The notes under the pieces are model-generated. The model did not search any database. It was not told the DNA's origin and saw only the letters and a program-made list of their open reading frames with translations. Shown here one piece after another: positions 7,187 to 13,360 of a stretch of 13,360 bases of DNA. The translations under genes were made by a program, and so were the position numbers. Where the stretch lies: assembly GCA_002479215.1 (NCBI GenBank), contig DLME01000236.1:1-13360 (forward strand). Direction: 5' to 3'. This DNA comes from Syntrophaceae bacterium UBA7544. Lineage in GTDB: Bacteria; Desulfobacterota; Syntrophia; Syntrophales; Smithellaceae. Numbering within the stretch: position 1 is the stretch's first letter; every line of letters starts with the position of its first letter.

Positions 7187-8203
7187 TTAGTTTGACCCTT
7201 TATGTGCATAGGCGCTACCAATGTATGATCGGACTCTGACGTCGGTTTCCACCAGTGATTTACCGAAACCAAGGGAGAAGATGCTTTGGGCGTCCGGATA
7301 AAACATATTGGCGGCAATATCATCGGCAAACCTCACCCTGTCTTTCTGAAATATAAGAACCACCGTAGAGCTGCCTGGACGAAACAGGCTCTTGGGCATG
7401 CCTTTTTTGATAAACATTCCCGTTCCCACAGACAGCGGCTGGTCATATTCTTTCTCGCTGTAGCACTGAACAATGTCACCGATCATTAAGGCCACTACCT
7501 CAACCATGGCGACAATGCCCGCATGGGATCCTCCCTCTACATCGGTATCAATGATGGTCACGAACCGCTTGTTTTTGGAATAAGGAGTCACTACCGATAC
7601 TATGGCGTTGGGATTACAGGCATGGTAAGAGCCGGATATTGGATAGAAGTCAATAACCTTACCGGCAACCGGTGTGTGATTGTAATGATACTTTTCCGGC
7701 GTCAAACGAAAGATGGCAAAATCACCATCCCGAAAAGCGGTAAGCCATGTTGCTTTGTTGTGGCTAAGAATTTCCTCGTAGTCGAAAAACTTTCCTTTAA
7801 TAAATAGGTTGGATGTTTCGGCAAAAGACCCAAAGAGCATCCGGGAATCGGCAGGGGAAACAATTGCGCTTGGGTCATTAGGCATTGGACGGCATTGCCA
7901 GTAACGAATTTTCCGCTCAAATATTTTTCTTAAAGAATCCATTTTTTCGGGTGGATCAACACACTCTCCGGCATTGATATTCAGCATCGATTGCAGATTC
8001 AAATGGTCTTTCATTTTATTAGCCAGAATGCCGTAATAGTTTATGTAACTCAAAAAGCGCGATACTCGTGCACTGGTCAGTCTGCGGAAAATCCAGGGAG
8101 ATTGTTCACGTATATTTGAATACAAAAACTGAACAGCCTGATTCCCATATAATAATTCTGTATTAACTTGCCTTGTATGGCGCTCAATATATTGATGCTT
8201 CAC
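7187..8203 (-). CDS. psd: Phosphatidylserine decarboxylase family protein, clostridial/chlamydial-type layout
   Basis: PSD is a pyruvoyl enzyme that makes phosphatidylethanolamine from phosphatidylserine after self-cleavage. The 338-residue protein has the long N-terminal region (YGNQAVQFLYS, residues 19-29) known from clostridial and chlamydial PSDs, the FERKI stretch (95-99), then the catalytic blocks: SPADSRM with Asp119, FRLTPEKYHYNHTPVAG with His173 and His176, and RPGSSTVVLIFQ (275-286), where cleavage should expose Ser279. The residue before that Ser is Ser278, not the usual Gly. GTG at 8203 is the start: its GTGA overlaps the stop of the upstream gene, and GAGG lies 7 nt upstream. No phosphatidylserine synthase gene is adjacent, so the true substrate may be a different carboxylated amine. 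Confidence 0.86.
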   Translation of the reverse strand: MKHQYIERHTRQVNTELLYGNQAVQFLYSNIREQSPWIFRRLTSARVSRFLSYINYYGILANKMKDHLNLQSMLNINAGECVDPPEKMDSLRKIFERKIRYWQCRPMPNDPSAIVSPADSRMLFGSFAETSNLFIKGKFFDYEEILSHNKATWLTAFRDGDFAIFRLTPEKYHYNHTPVAGKVIDFYPISGSYHACNPNAIVSVVTPYSKNKRFVTIIDTDVEGGSHAGIVAMVEVVALMIGDIVQCYSEKEYDQPLSVGTGMFIKKGMPKSLFRPGSSTVVLIFQKDRVRFADDIAANMFYPDAQSIFSLGFGKSLVETDVRVRSYIGSAYAHKGSN

Positions 8204-10650
8204 GCAAATGCCTCATTGTTTATTCCCCCATGATGAGATTTCTGAAATTTAAAATATAAATTATTTTTGTAATATATGTATGCCAGAATAAGATAGACAA
8301 GTTTTTCCAGATTCTTCGGTGCCGCTTTTTCCTGCAGCACTTCACTTTGAACAGCCTTAAGAAATGAAGGCAGATTTTTTTCCTGCAGGATACTATGCAG
8401 TAAGCTTCTCATTTCATGGCTGATGTAGCTTGCAGCTTGATCCAGTTTAATAATATCTTCGCGCAGAAGATTAAATGATTCTCTTATATGCTGACTATGT
8501 AATGCCGTGCGATAGTATTTTTCTGCTGCCTGATTAAATGTGTCGGCTGGAAGAGTCATTGGTGATTGAGCGTTCGCCTGATTTAGAATCCCACGGGTTA
8601 GTTTACCCGAAGCAGCAAAATGATCCGGCTCATTGATGCGGCATTCCAGATCCCGGATAGTCTCTCTCATGCCGAGCATTTCTATTATATCGGTCGCATC
8701 GTCGCGAATGAGCGCGAGCAGAGCGCGTCGATATTCAATGTTGTAAATTCTGTTATATCCGGTATAGCGGCGGCTTGACCGGACCCGTTGCGTTTTTTCC
8801 ATGATGTGCTTCAGGAAAGTATTGCTAGTATTTCGATGGACGAAGAAAGTGGGAATGCCAATCGCGCTGCCAAAAATAATCTGTCTTCTTTCACTCTCAA
8901 TAAACGGATCGTCCGGTATGTTTTCATGGCTGATCTGGCCTGTGGCAATGTATTTAAATGCTAGAAGGTAGATAAGATTTTGCAGATTGACTGCCTGGCT
9001 CATATCCGGCATAAAGCTATCAAACAAACTGTAGTGGCGTCCCTCAAAACCGGAAAAGCCCATATTGTCGTATTCGCGCAACTTATCAAAAAGGTAGAGT
9101 GACATCTTGGTATCAAAAACACCGAGGTCGGCAAGATCTTGTTTAAGCTGCTGACTATTGTGCAGTTTGCCGTTAAGTGCCGGGCTTTTTTCCGTGCTCA
9201 GGATAGCCACAAGATAATCGATCAAGCGAAAATCGGGCACGAAATCTCCTTTTAACTGAAAGACGGAGCTAAGCAGCTGGTCAAGCTGGCGAGGGCCGAA
9301 CGGTGTCAGCGGATATCCCAATACATTGAGGTCGGCTTTTTTTTGCCAGCGCCGCCAGAGCATGCGCAGATGAGTATAATCCAACTCGTGCGGCAGAAAA
9401 CCAAGCGCCTTTTCGGGATGAAAATCCGTAAAGTCGAGCCTGTAGGGTGCCGCGGTATAAGTACCGACAAAAAGTGGAAGAAAGTGTTCCACAATTTTTA
9501 CAACCAGATCGCCTAAATATTTCTCATGATGCCGGGTATAGCCGGATGATGAGTCGCTAAGTAGAGAGCTTAGTTTTAGACTGCCCAGGCTGACATGAGT
9601 GCCGTTGTTGGCAAGGCTGATATTGGAAAGATTAGGCAGTGAAACCAGATTATTGGTGATGATTCCCGCTTCCCGGAGTTTTAACACAGCATTAAACTGG
9701 CTGCGGCTCAACACTTGGTGGCACAGGTGCATGTATTCATGTTTTTCTTCTCCATTATTCCAGCCGGAAAGGCAGGGATTCATAAAAAGTTCGCGATAAA
9801 ACGAATCGGAAATACAATTACTTAAAACTTTCTGCCTGACGGGTGGGTGCGGCGAGAAAAACATCAATGCCTCCTGGCCGTTTTCCTGTAGAGAAAATTT
9901 TTTATTGGCATACATGATCAAAATCTGTCCCAGAAGGTAGCGTATAGCCATCTCGTTGGCGACATTTCTGCCGATGCTGTTTGCGGATGGCATGCATATG
10001 GTATAGAAAGATGATGTTTCCGGAGATGTATTATCACTGAGAAAATTATCCATGACCTTCAGACCGGTTTTACGGATCAATGGATCAGTCAGGTTGGGTG
10101 AGCCTACGACCTCGGCAAGTGATAGTTTTAAAAGATAACTGACGGGCATGCGGATAAAATCTTCTGAGTTTTGCTGATATAGAAAACGGCCGATATCCGC
10201 GCGTTTGCCTTTTGCCGGATTATTTTTATCCGCTGAAAGATCATGCTGTAGCACTTCTTCCGCATATTTCCCCAACTTTTTCCTGGGGAAGCGCACCCAG
10301 CTGTTCTCCCAGATACCTTCATTGTTTGCGTTTAAATATTTTTCCAGTTCGGTCATGATTTTTACTGGTGTGTCACCGGATTTGGCTCGTTTGCGTATAT
10401 TAGCCAGATAATTGGATTGCTCTATAACGAGCGGCAGATCGACATCTGTCCTTTTGCCCATTACCACCGTTTGCATTTCGGATTCGCTTCCGGCGGTCGC
10501 ATCCGCAGGTGCGAAAGGGATAGAACCAACGTTTATGCCCAATCGGTCATATTGAATACCGATCAAATGCATCAGCTCTCTGGTTGACTTTGTTACAGAG
10601 GTGTCTGTTTTAACCGGATATTGAACTACACTGCTATTCATTTTACTCAA
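8200..10650 (-). CDS. Large protein of unknown function (816 residues), first gene of the PSD/Lgt-like operon
   Basis: I do not recognise this protein. It has no signal peptide and no convincing membrane helix apart from a hydrophobic stretch near the C-terminus (LVYLILAYIYY, 784-794), so it is probably cytoplasmic or peripheral. Notable segments are a Ser-rich turn with paired histidines (SDSSSGYTRHHEKYLGD, 365-381), the motif LDFTDFHPEKALGFLPHELD (405-424), and a tryptophan/arginine helix LWRRWQKK (431-438). An Arg/Tyr-rich block (QRVRSSRRYTGYNRIYNIEY, 621-640) precedes a helical C-terminal domain (about 700-790). The start is TTG at 10650 because AAGGAG lies 9 nt upstream; an ATG three codons later is the alternative. 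Its stop overlaps the PSD start (GTGA), so the two are translationally coupled and probably work in one pathway. The composition looks enzyme-like; function unknown. Confidence 0.9.
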   Translation of the reverse strand: MSKMNSSVVQYPVKTDTSVTKSTRELMHLIGIQYDRLGINVGSIPFAPADATAGSESEMQTVVMGKRTDVDLPLVIEQSNYLANIRKRAKSGDTPVKIMTELEKYLNANNEGIWENSWVRFPRKKLGKYAEEVLQHDLSADKNNPAKGKRADIGRFLYQQNSEDFIRMPVSYLLKLSLAEVVGSPNLTDPLIRKTGLKVMDNFLSDNTSPETSSFYTICMPSANSIGRNVANEMAIRYLLGQILIMYANKKFSLQENGQEALMFFSPHPPVRQKVLSNCISDSFYRELFMNPCLSGWNNGEEKHEYMHLCHQVLSRSQFNAVLKLREAGIITNNLVSLPNLSNISLANNGTHVSLGSLKLSSLLSDSSSGYTRHHEKYLGDLVVKIVEHFLPLFVGTYTAAPYRLDFTDFHPEKALGFLPHELDYTHLRMLWRRWQKKADLNVLGYPLTPFGPRQLDQLLSSVFQLKGDFVPDFRLIDYLVAILSTEKSPALNGKLHNSQQLKQDLADLGVFDTKMSLYLFDKLREYDNMGFSGFEGRHYSLFDSFMPDMSQAVNLQNLIYLLAFKYIATGQISHENIPDDPFIESERRQIIFGSAIGIPTFFVHRNTSNTFLKHIMEKTQRVRSSRRYTGYNRIYNIEYRRALLALIRDDATDIIEMLGMRETIRDLECRINEPDHFAASGKLTRGILNQANAQSPMTLPADTFNQAAEKYYRTALHSQHIRESFNLLREDIIKLDQAASYISHEMRSLLHSILQEKNLPSFLKAVQSEVLQEKAAPKNLEKLVYLILAYIYYKNNLYFKFQKSHHGGINNEAFA

Positions 10651-10680
10651 AATTTATATCTCCTTTTTAACCTTCTTTCC

Positions 10681-10709
10681 ATAATTTCGGCAGTAAAATA
10701 GCATGTCAA
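10681..10709 (-). promoter_or_regulatory. Putative sigma-70 promoter of the minus-strand operon
   Basis: On the minus strand TTGACA (10709-10704) is a perfect -35 box, followed after 17 nt by AATTAT (10686-10681), a 4/6 match to the -10 consensus. A start near 10674 would leave a leader of about 25 nt that contains the AAGGAG ribosome binding site. The -10 match is only moderate. Confidence 0.5.
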
Positions 10710-10805
10710 TGTTTCAATTTGGTGACATTAAGTGAAAGATTTGGTTAAGATATAGAGAGTCAAGAAAAAATCCCACAGGTTTTGATCCTAATTTAATTGA
10801 CATGC
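10701..10805. repeat. 10-bp inverted repeat embracing the divergent promoters
   Basis: GCATGTCAAT (10701-10710) and ATTGACATGC (10796-10805) are perfect inverse copies separated by 85 bp. Each contains the TTGACA -35 box of its own outward-facing promoter and extends it by the same three bases (TGC). Inside, ATTTGGT occurs at 10717-10723 and 10739-10745, 22 bp apart, with an inverted AACCAAAT at 10808-10815. Confidence 0.6.
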
Positions 10806-10825
10806 AAAACCAAATTTCTTATACT
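10797..10825 (+). promoter_or_regulatory. Near-consensus sigma-70 promoter
   Basis: TTGACA (10797-10802), a 17-nt spacer, then TATACT (10820-10825) make 11 of 12 consensus positions at ideal spacing. Transcription would begin near 10832, leaving a leader of about 65 nt before the ATG at 10897. The leader has a possible GAAGTT/AACTTC hairpin (10840-10845 with 10864-10869) and a GGAGGT ribosome binding site (10885-10890). Confidence 0.85.
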
Positions 10826-10896
10826 CCTCCACGAAAAAGGAAGTTCTTGTTAATAAATGATCCAACTTCAGATATCAAAAAAATGGAGGTGTCGTT

Positions 10897-11157
10897 ATGG
10901 CGGAAAAAAAGATTGGTGAAGTAGTAAAATTTTTCTCAAAACCTTCGGTAGCTGCAGTAAAAGTAGTGGAAGGAGAATTGGTTGTTGGCGACAGCATTAA
11001 ATTTTCCGGACACACTACTGATTTCATTGATGTTATTAAATCTATGGAAGTGGAAAACAAATCAGTACAAAAGGCTGTAGCCGGTGATTTCATCGGTGTT
11101 AAAGTTTCCGATCGCGTGCGGCCCGGTGATGAAGTATTTAAAATAATACCGGATTAA
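10897..11157 (+). CDS. Stand-alone EF-Tu domain-2-like protein (translation elongation factor-like)
   Basis: This 86-residue protein is a single beta-barrel of the translation factor domain-2 type, without a GTPase domain. It shows IGEVVKFFSKPSVAAVKV (6-23), then GELVVGDSIKFSGHTTDF (26-43), the VKSMEVENKSV-like segment I-K-S-M-E-V-E-N (47-54), the AGDFIGVKVSDRVRPGD run (62-78) and a final EVFKIIPD. These match the loop and strand order of EF-Tu/IF2 domain 2. Small free-standing proteins of this kind are annotated in various bacteria and archaea, but I know of no assigned function. GGAGGT sits 6 nt before the ATG and a near-consensus promoter lies upstream, implying strong expression. The phoB-type gene follows 121 bp later with no terminator seen between. 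Confidence 0.85.
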   Translation: MAEKKIGEVVKFFSKPSVAAVKVVEGELVVGDSIKFSGHTTDFIDVIKSMEVENKSVQKAVAGDFIGVKVSDRVRPGDEVFKIIPD

Positions 11158-11208
11158 TTACGTTATTTTTTCATCTCAGATTCCTTCATTTGGAGAGTGT
11201 GTGAGAGG

Positions 11209-11286
11209 ATGTTTTTGCGCTTAAGATATATCTGGGCACATGAAATTCAGCTAATTCCTTATTTTTTGGAAATATTTTATGGCTAA
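11209..11286 (+). other. Possible 25-codon upstream ORF overlapping the phoB start
   Basis: ATG at 11209 opens a 25-codon frame ending in TAA at 11284-11286, which overlaps the first codons of the response regulator (ATGGCTAA, 8-nt overlap). GGAG lies 13 nt before the ATG, and a GAGAGG abuts it. The regulator itself has only a weak Shine-Dalgarno, so coupling is conceivable. Chance occurrence is equally possible. Confidence 0.3.
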
Positions 11287-11977
11287 AATTCTTATTGTTG
11301 ATGATGAAAAAGATATTGTTGATCTCTTATCCTACAATTTGGAGAAAGAAGGGTTTTCCACAGTAAAAGCGTATGACGGCGAAGCCGCGCTAAAGATGGT
11401 CAAAATGCAAAAGCCCAACCTGATCATTCTTGATCTCATGTTGCCGAAAATGAACGGGATGGATGTTTGCAGGGCTTTGCGCCGTAATCCGGAGACGGCA
11501 AGTCTGCCAATAATTATGTTGACGGCGAAAGGCGATGAAGTTGATAAAATAATCGGTTTGGAAATTGGAGCGGATGATTACATTACCAAACCCTTTAGCA
11601 TTAAAGAGCTTATCGCGCGCATAAGGGTTATTTTGCGCCGTATCTATGATGAAAATAAACAACCATTAAAAAAAATGTTTACATATGCGGGGCTACAGAT
11701 CGATTATAATTCTTATGAAGTCCATGTTAGAGGCAAAAAAGTAGATTTAAGTCCGACCGAATTAAAACTTCTTTTCTTTTTTTCCCAGAATCCGGGACGT
11801 GTTTACACAAGAAATCAAATTCTTGATCAAGTCTGGGATAATAATACCTTCGTTACGCCTCGCGCTGTTGACGTCCATATAAGACGGCTGAGAAGTCAGA
11901 TTGAAAAGGATATGGAAAATCCACAGTATATTTTAACTGTAAGAGGATTCGGCTATAAATTCGCCGATAAAAAATAA
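11279..11977 (+). CDS. phoB: PhoB-type response regulator (OmpR/PhoB winged-helix family)
   Basis: This is a 232-residue two-domain regulator. The receiver domain (1 to about 120) has the acidic pair Asp8-Asp9, phospho-acceptor Asp52 (LDLMLPKMNGMDVC), Thr82 (MLTAK) and Lys104 (YITKPFS), all intact. The winged-helix DNA-binding domain (about 132-230) has LSPTELKLLFFFSQNPGRVYTR-like organisation, the recognition region TPRAVDVHIRRLRSQIEKD and the wing VRGFGYKF. Length and sequence match PhoB. Its position directly before pstS, which has a Pho box, supports a phosphate-starvation role. No histidine kinase is adjacent, so its PhoR partner must be elsewhere. Other OmpR-family assignments are possible but less likely. 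Confidence 0.9.
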   Translation: MAKILIVDDEKDIVDLLSYNLEKEGFSTVKAYDGEAALKMVKMQKPNLIILDLMLPKMNGMDVCRALRRNPETASLPIIMLTAKGDEVDKIIGLEIGADDYITKPFSIKELIARIRVILRRIYDENKQPLKKMFTYAGLQIDYNSYEVHVRGKKVDLSPTELKLLFFFSQNPGRVYTRNQILDQVWDNNTFVTPRAVDVHIRRLRSQIEKDMENPQYILTVRGFGYKFADKK

Positions 11978-12034
11978 CTTCGTACTGCACTAAATTCACT
12001 ACTGAACCATTATTGTTTTTACATTTTTATTAAC

Positions 12035-12053
12035 CTGTCATCAAATTGTAACA
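12035..12053 (+). promoter_or_regulatory. Pho box (PhoB binding site) upstream of pstS
   Basis: CTGTCATCAAATTGTAACA matches the classical layout of two 7-bp half-sites, CTGTCAT (12035-12041) and TTGTAAC (12046-12052), separated by four A-rich bases. The half-sites are 11 bp apart, one helical turn. A TATACA -10 element begins 10 bp downstream, at 12063, as expected when the Pho box replaces the -35 box. Confidence 0.85.
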
Positions 12054-12062
12054 TTACTTTAT

Positions 12063-12068
12063 TATACA
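12063..12068 (+). promoter_or_regulatory. -10 element of the pstS promoter
   Basis: TATACA at 12063-12068 lies 10 bp after the Pho box, which fits a PhoB-activated promoter lacking a canonical -35. Transcription would start near 12075 and give a leader of about 28 nt containing the GAGGAGG ribosome binding site (12086-12092). Confidence 0.6.
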
Positions 12069-12102
12069 TAATTTCAAAATATTATGAGGAGGAAATTAAT
12101 AC

Positions 12103-13125
12103 ATGTCGAAAAACTTTAAAAGACTTGTTTTCGGATTAACTTTGTTTTCATTGGTACTGTCATTTACGCAGGTATGGGCAGCGGAAACGATTAACGGTGC
12201 AGGAGCCACGTTTCCTTTTCCTATTTACTCGGCCTGGGCCTTTGACTACAACAAGGCGACCGGTGTGAAGCTCAATTACCAGTCCATCGGTTCGGGCGGC
12301 GGCATCAGGCAGATCACGGAAAGGACAGTGGACTTTGGCGCCTCTGATGCACCCCTGAAACCGGAACAGCTTGCCAAGGACAAGTTGCTGCAATTTCCCG
12401 CTATCATCGGCGGCGTGGTGCCGGTGGTTAACATTGCCGGGGTGAAAGCGGGCGATATCAGGTTTGATTCCGACACCTTGGCCAAGATATTCCTGGGGGA
12501 AATAAAATACTGGGATGACAACAAGATTAAGTCCTTGAATTCCAAGGTGAAGCTTGCTCATAATGAGATTACGGTTGTCCATAGATCGGATGGTTCGGGG
12601 ACGACGGCCGTATTTACGGAATATCTAAACGGCGTCTCTCCCGACTGGAAAAGCAAAGTCGGTGCAGGCACGGCAGTACAGTGGCCTGTCGGCATCGGAG
12701 GGAAAGGAAATGAAGGTGTGGCGCAATATACGCAATCGACGCCAAACTCTATCGGTTATGTCGAGTTTGCCTATGCCGTACAGAACAAGATGACCTACAC
12801 TCTTTTGAAAAACGGCGCTGGCACATTTGTCACACCCAGCTTTGATGCATTTGAAGATGCGGCCGACACCGGTACATTTGAGCCGAAGAACCATTTTTAC
12901 CTCTGGCTCGTGAATGCCCCCGGAAAGAATTCCTGGCCTATCGCAGGTGCAACCTTTATCCTCCTGGCACAGGAAAAGCCGGAGGCGAATAAGAATGTAG
13001 TCAAATTCTACGACTGGTGCTTTCAGAACGGCGACAGTAAGGCGAAAGAACTGACCTACGTGCCCTTACCGAACTCTTTAAAGAATAAAATCAGGGCCTA
13101 CTGGAAGGAAAACGGCCTGCAATAG
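12103..13125 (+). CDS. pstS: Phosphate ABC transporter periplasmic substrate-binding protein PstS
   Basis: This high-affinity periplasmic phosphate receptor feeds the PstCAB transporter. It is 340 residues, close to E. coli PstS. A Sec signal peptide spans residues 1-26 (basic SKNFKR, hydrophobic core, cleavage after VWA). It has no lipobox, so the mature protein is soluble. Phosphate-binding blocks are intact: GAGATFP (Thr36, Phe37), SIGSGGG (Ser64), FGASDAPL (Asp82), and HRSDGSGTT with Arg161, Asp163, Ser165, Gly166 and Thr167. GNEGVAQ and SIGYVEFAYA are further family signatures. The ATG at 12103 follows GAGGAGG by 10 nt. A Pho box promoter controls it. Third-codon positions are markedly more GC-rich than in the preceding regulator gene. 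Confidence 0.97.
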   Translation: MSKNFKRLVFGLTLFSLVLSFTQVWAAETINGAGATFPFPIYSAWAFDYNKATGVKLNYQSIGSGGGIRQITERTVDFGASDAPLKPEQLAKDKLLQFPAIIGGVVPVVNIAGVKAGDIRFDSDTLAKIFLGEIKYWDDNKIKSLNSKVKLAHNEITVVHRSDGSGTTAVFTEYLNGVSPDWKSKVGAGTAVQWPVGIGGKGNEGVAQYTQSTPNSIGYVEFAYAVQNKMTYTLLKNGAGTFVTPSFDAFEDAADTGTFEPKNHFYLWLVNAPGKNSWPIAGATFILLAQEKPEANKNVVKFYDWCFQNGDSKAKELTYVPLPNSLKNKIRAYWKENGLQ

Positions 13126-13139
13126 AGACGCAAGTGTTT

Positions 13140-13185
13140 GACAGCAAGGCAAATGATGTACTATACTATCATCTGCTTTGCTGTC
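13140..13185 (+). promoter_or_regulatory. Intercistronic hairpin between pstS and pstC
   Basis: The 18-nt arms 13140-13157 and 13168-13185 pair with one G-U and one A-C mismatch around a 10-nt loop. The run after the stem (TCTTGTT) is a poor U-tract, so this looks like a partial terminator or 3'-end stabiliser that lets pstS mRNA exceed that of the downstream transporter genes. Confidence 0.7.
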
Positions 13186-13227
13186 TCTTGTTAATGTTTG
13201 AATGAATCACCAAGGGAAAGAATGTGA

Positions 13228-13360
13228 ATGGCCGTAACATTTAAAAAAAATCCCGGAGATATCATCTTCTCTTTCATTACCGCCATTGCCGCCTGCACGG
13301 TTGTCTTCTTTATTATTGGCATTCTTTTTGTTCTTATTAAAGAATCTTCTCTGTCCAGAG
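13228..13360 (+). CDS. pstC: Phosphate ABC transporter permease PstC (3' truncated by window edge)
   Basis: Only the first 44 codons are present. The translation begins MAVTFKKNPGDIIFSFITAI and continues into a strongly hydrophobic helix (AACTVVFFIIGILFVLI), followed by KESSLS. This is the cytoplasmic start and first transmembrane helix expected of PstC, an inner-membrane subunit of the phosphate transporter. Its position after pstS is the standard order. The ATG at 13228 is preceded by AAGGGAAAG at rather long spacing. The call relies on position plus the short N-terminus. Confidence 0.85.
   Translation, partial: MAVTFKKNPGDIIFSFITAIAACTVVFFIIGILFVLIKESSLSR

Noticed and set aside
7156..7329. 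Longer N-terminus for the DksA/TraR-like protein
   Set aside because: The extension overlaps the PSD coding region and lacks family similarity. ATG at 7155 has a ribosome binding site and starts a normal DksA-family helix.
7523..7807. Plus-strand open frames opposite the PSD, Lgt-like and 816-residue genes
   Set aside because: All lie antisense to well-supported coding regions with homology or continuous long frames; none has a convincing product.

Overview
The window reads as chromosome from a Gram-negative bacterium of the deltaproteobacterial (Desulfobacterota) kind. This is inferred from the ribosomal operon sequences, the mix of gene families and the intergenic repeat style; no rRNA is present to confirm it. 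Base composition is moderate to AT-rich, and non-ATG starts are frequent: GTG for rpmJ, rpsM and the PSD gene, TTG for rpsD and the 816-residue gene.

Region 1 (1-5221, plus strand) is the distal end of the spc operon running into the alpha operon: partial secY, map, infA, rpmJ, rpsM, rpsK, rpsD, rpoA and rplQ, closed by a strong intrinsic terminator. Together they give protein export, N-terminal methionine removal, translation initiation, small and large ribosomal subunit proteins, and the RNA polymerase alpha subunit. Two details stand out: no adk lies between secY and map, and L17 carries a long Lys/Glu/Pro tail built on a 90-bp in-frame duplication.

Region 2 (5222-5708) has no gene but is full of structure. 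There are three tandem hairpin units with conserved flanks and different, still self-complementary, stems; two copies of a GC-rich mini-hairpin module; and an element bounded by a 20-bp imperfect inverted repeat.

Region 3 (5709-10650, minus strand) is a compact four-gene operon. In transcription order it encodes an unrecognised 816-residue protein, a phosphatidylserine decarboxylase family protein (GTGA stop/start overlap with the first gene), a DksA/TraR-type zinc-finger regulator, and a divergent Lgt-like membrane protein. This is the most novel part of the window. Two lipid-head-group enzyme families are coupled to a large protein of unknown function and an RNA polymerase-binding regulator, which suggests an undescribed lipid or lipid-anchored modification pathway.

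Region 4 (10651-10896) is a divergent promoter region. The two -35 boxes lie in a perfect 10-bp inverted repeat. Region 5 (10897-13360, plus strand) holds a small stand-alone EF-Tu domain-2-like protein behind a near-consensus sigma-70 promoter, a PhoB-type response regulator, then pstS behind a recognisable Pho box, an intercistronic hairpin, and the start of pstC. It is a phosphate-starvation locus running off the right edge.
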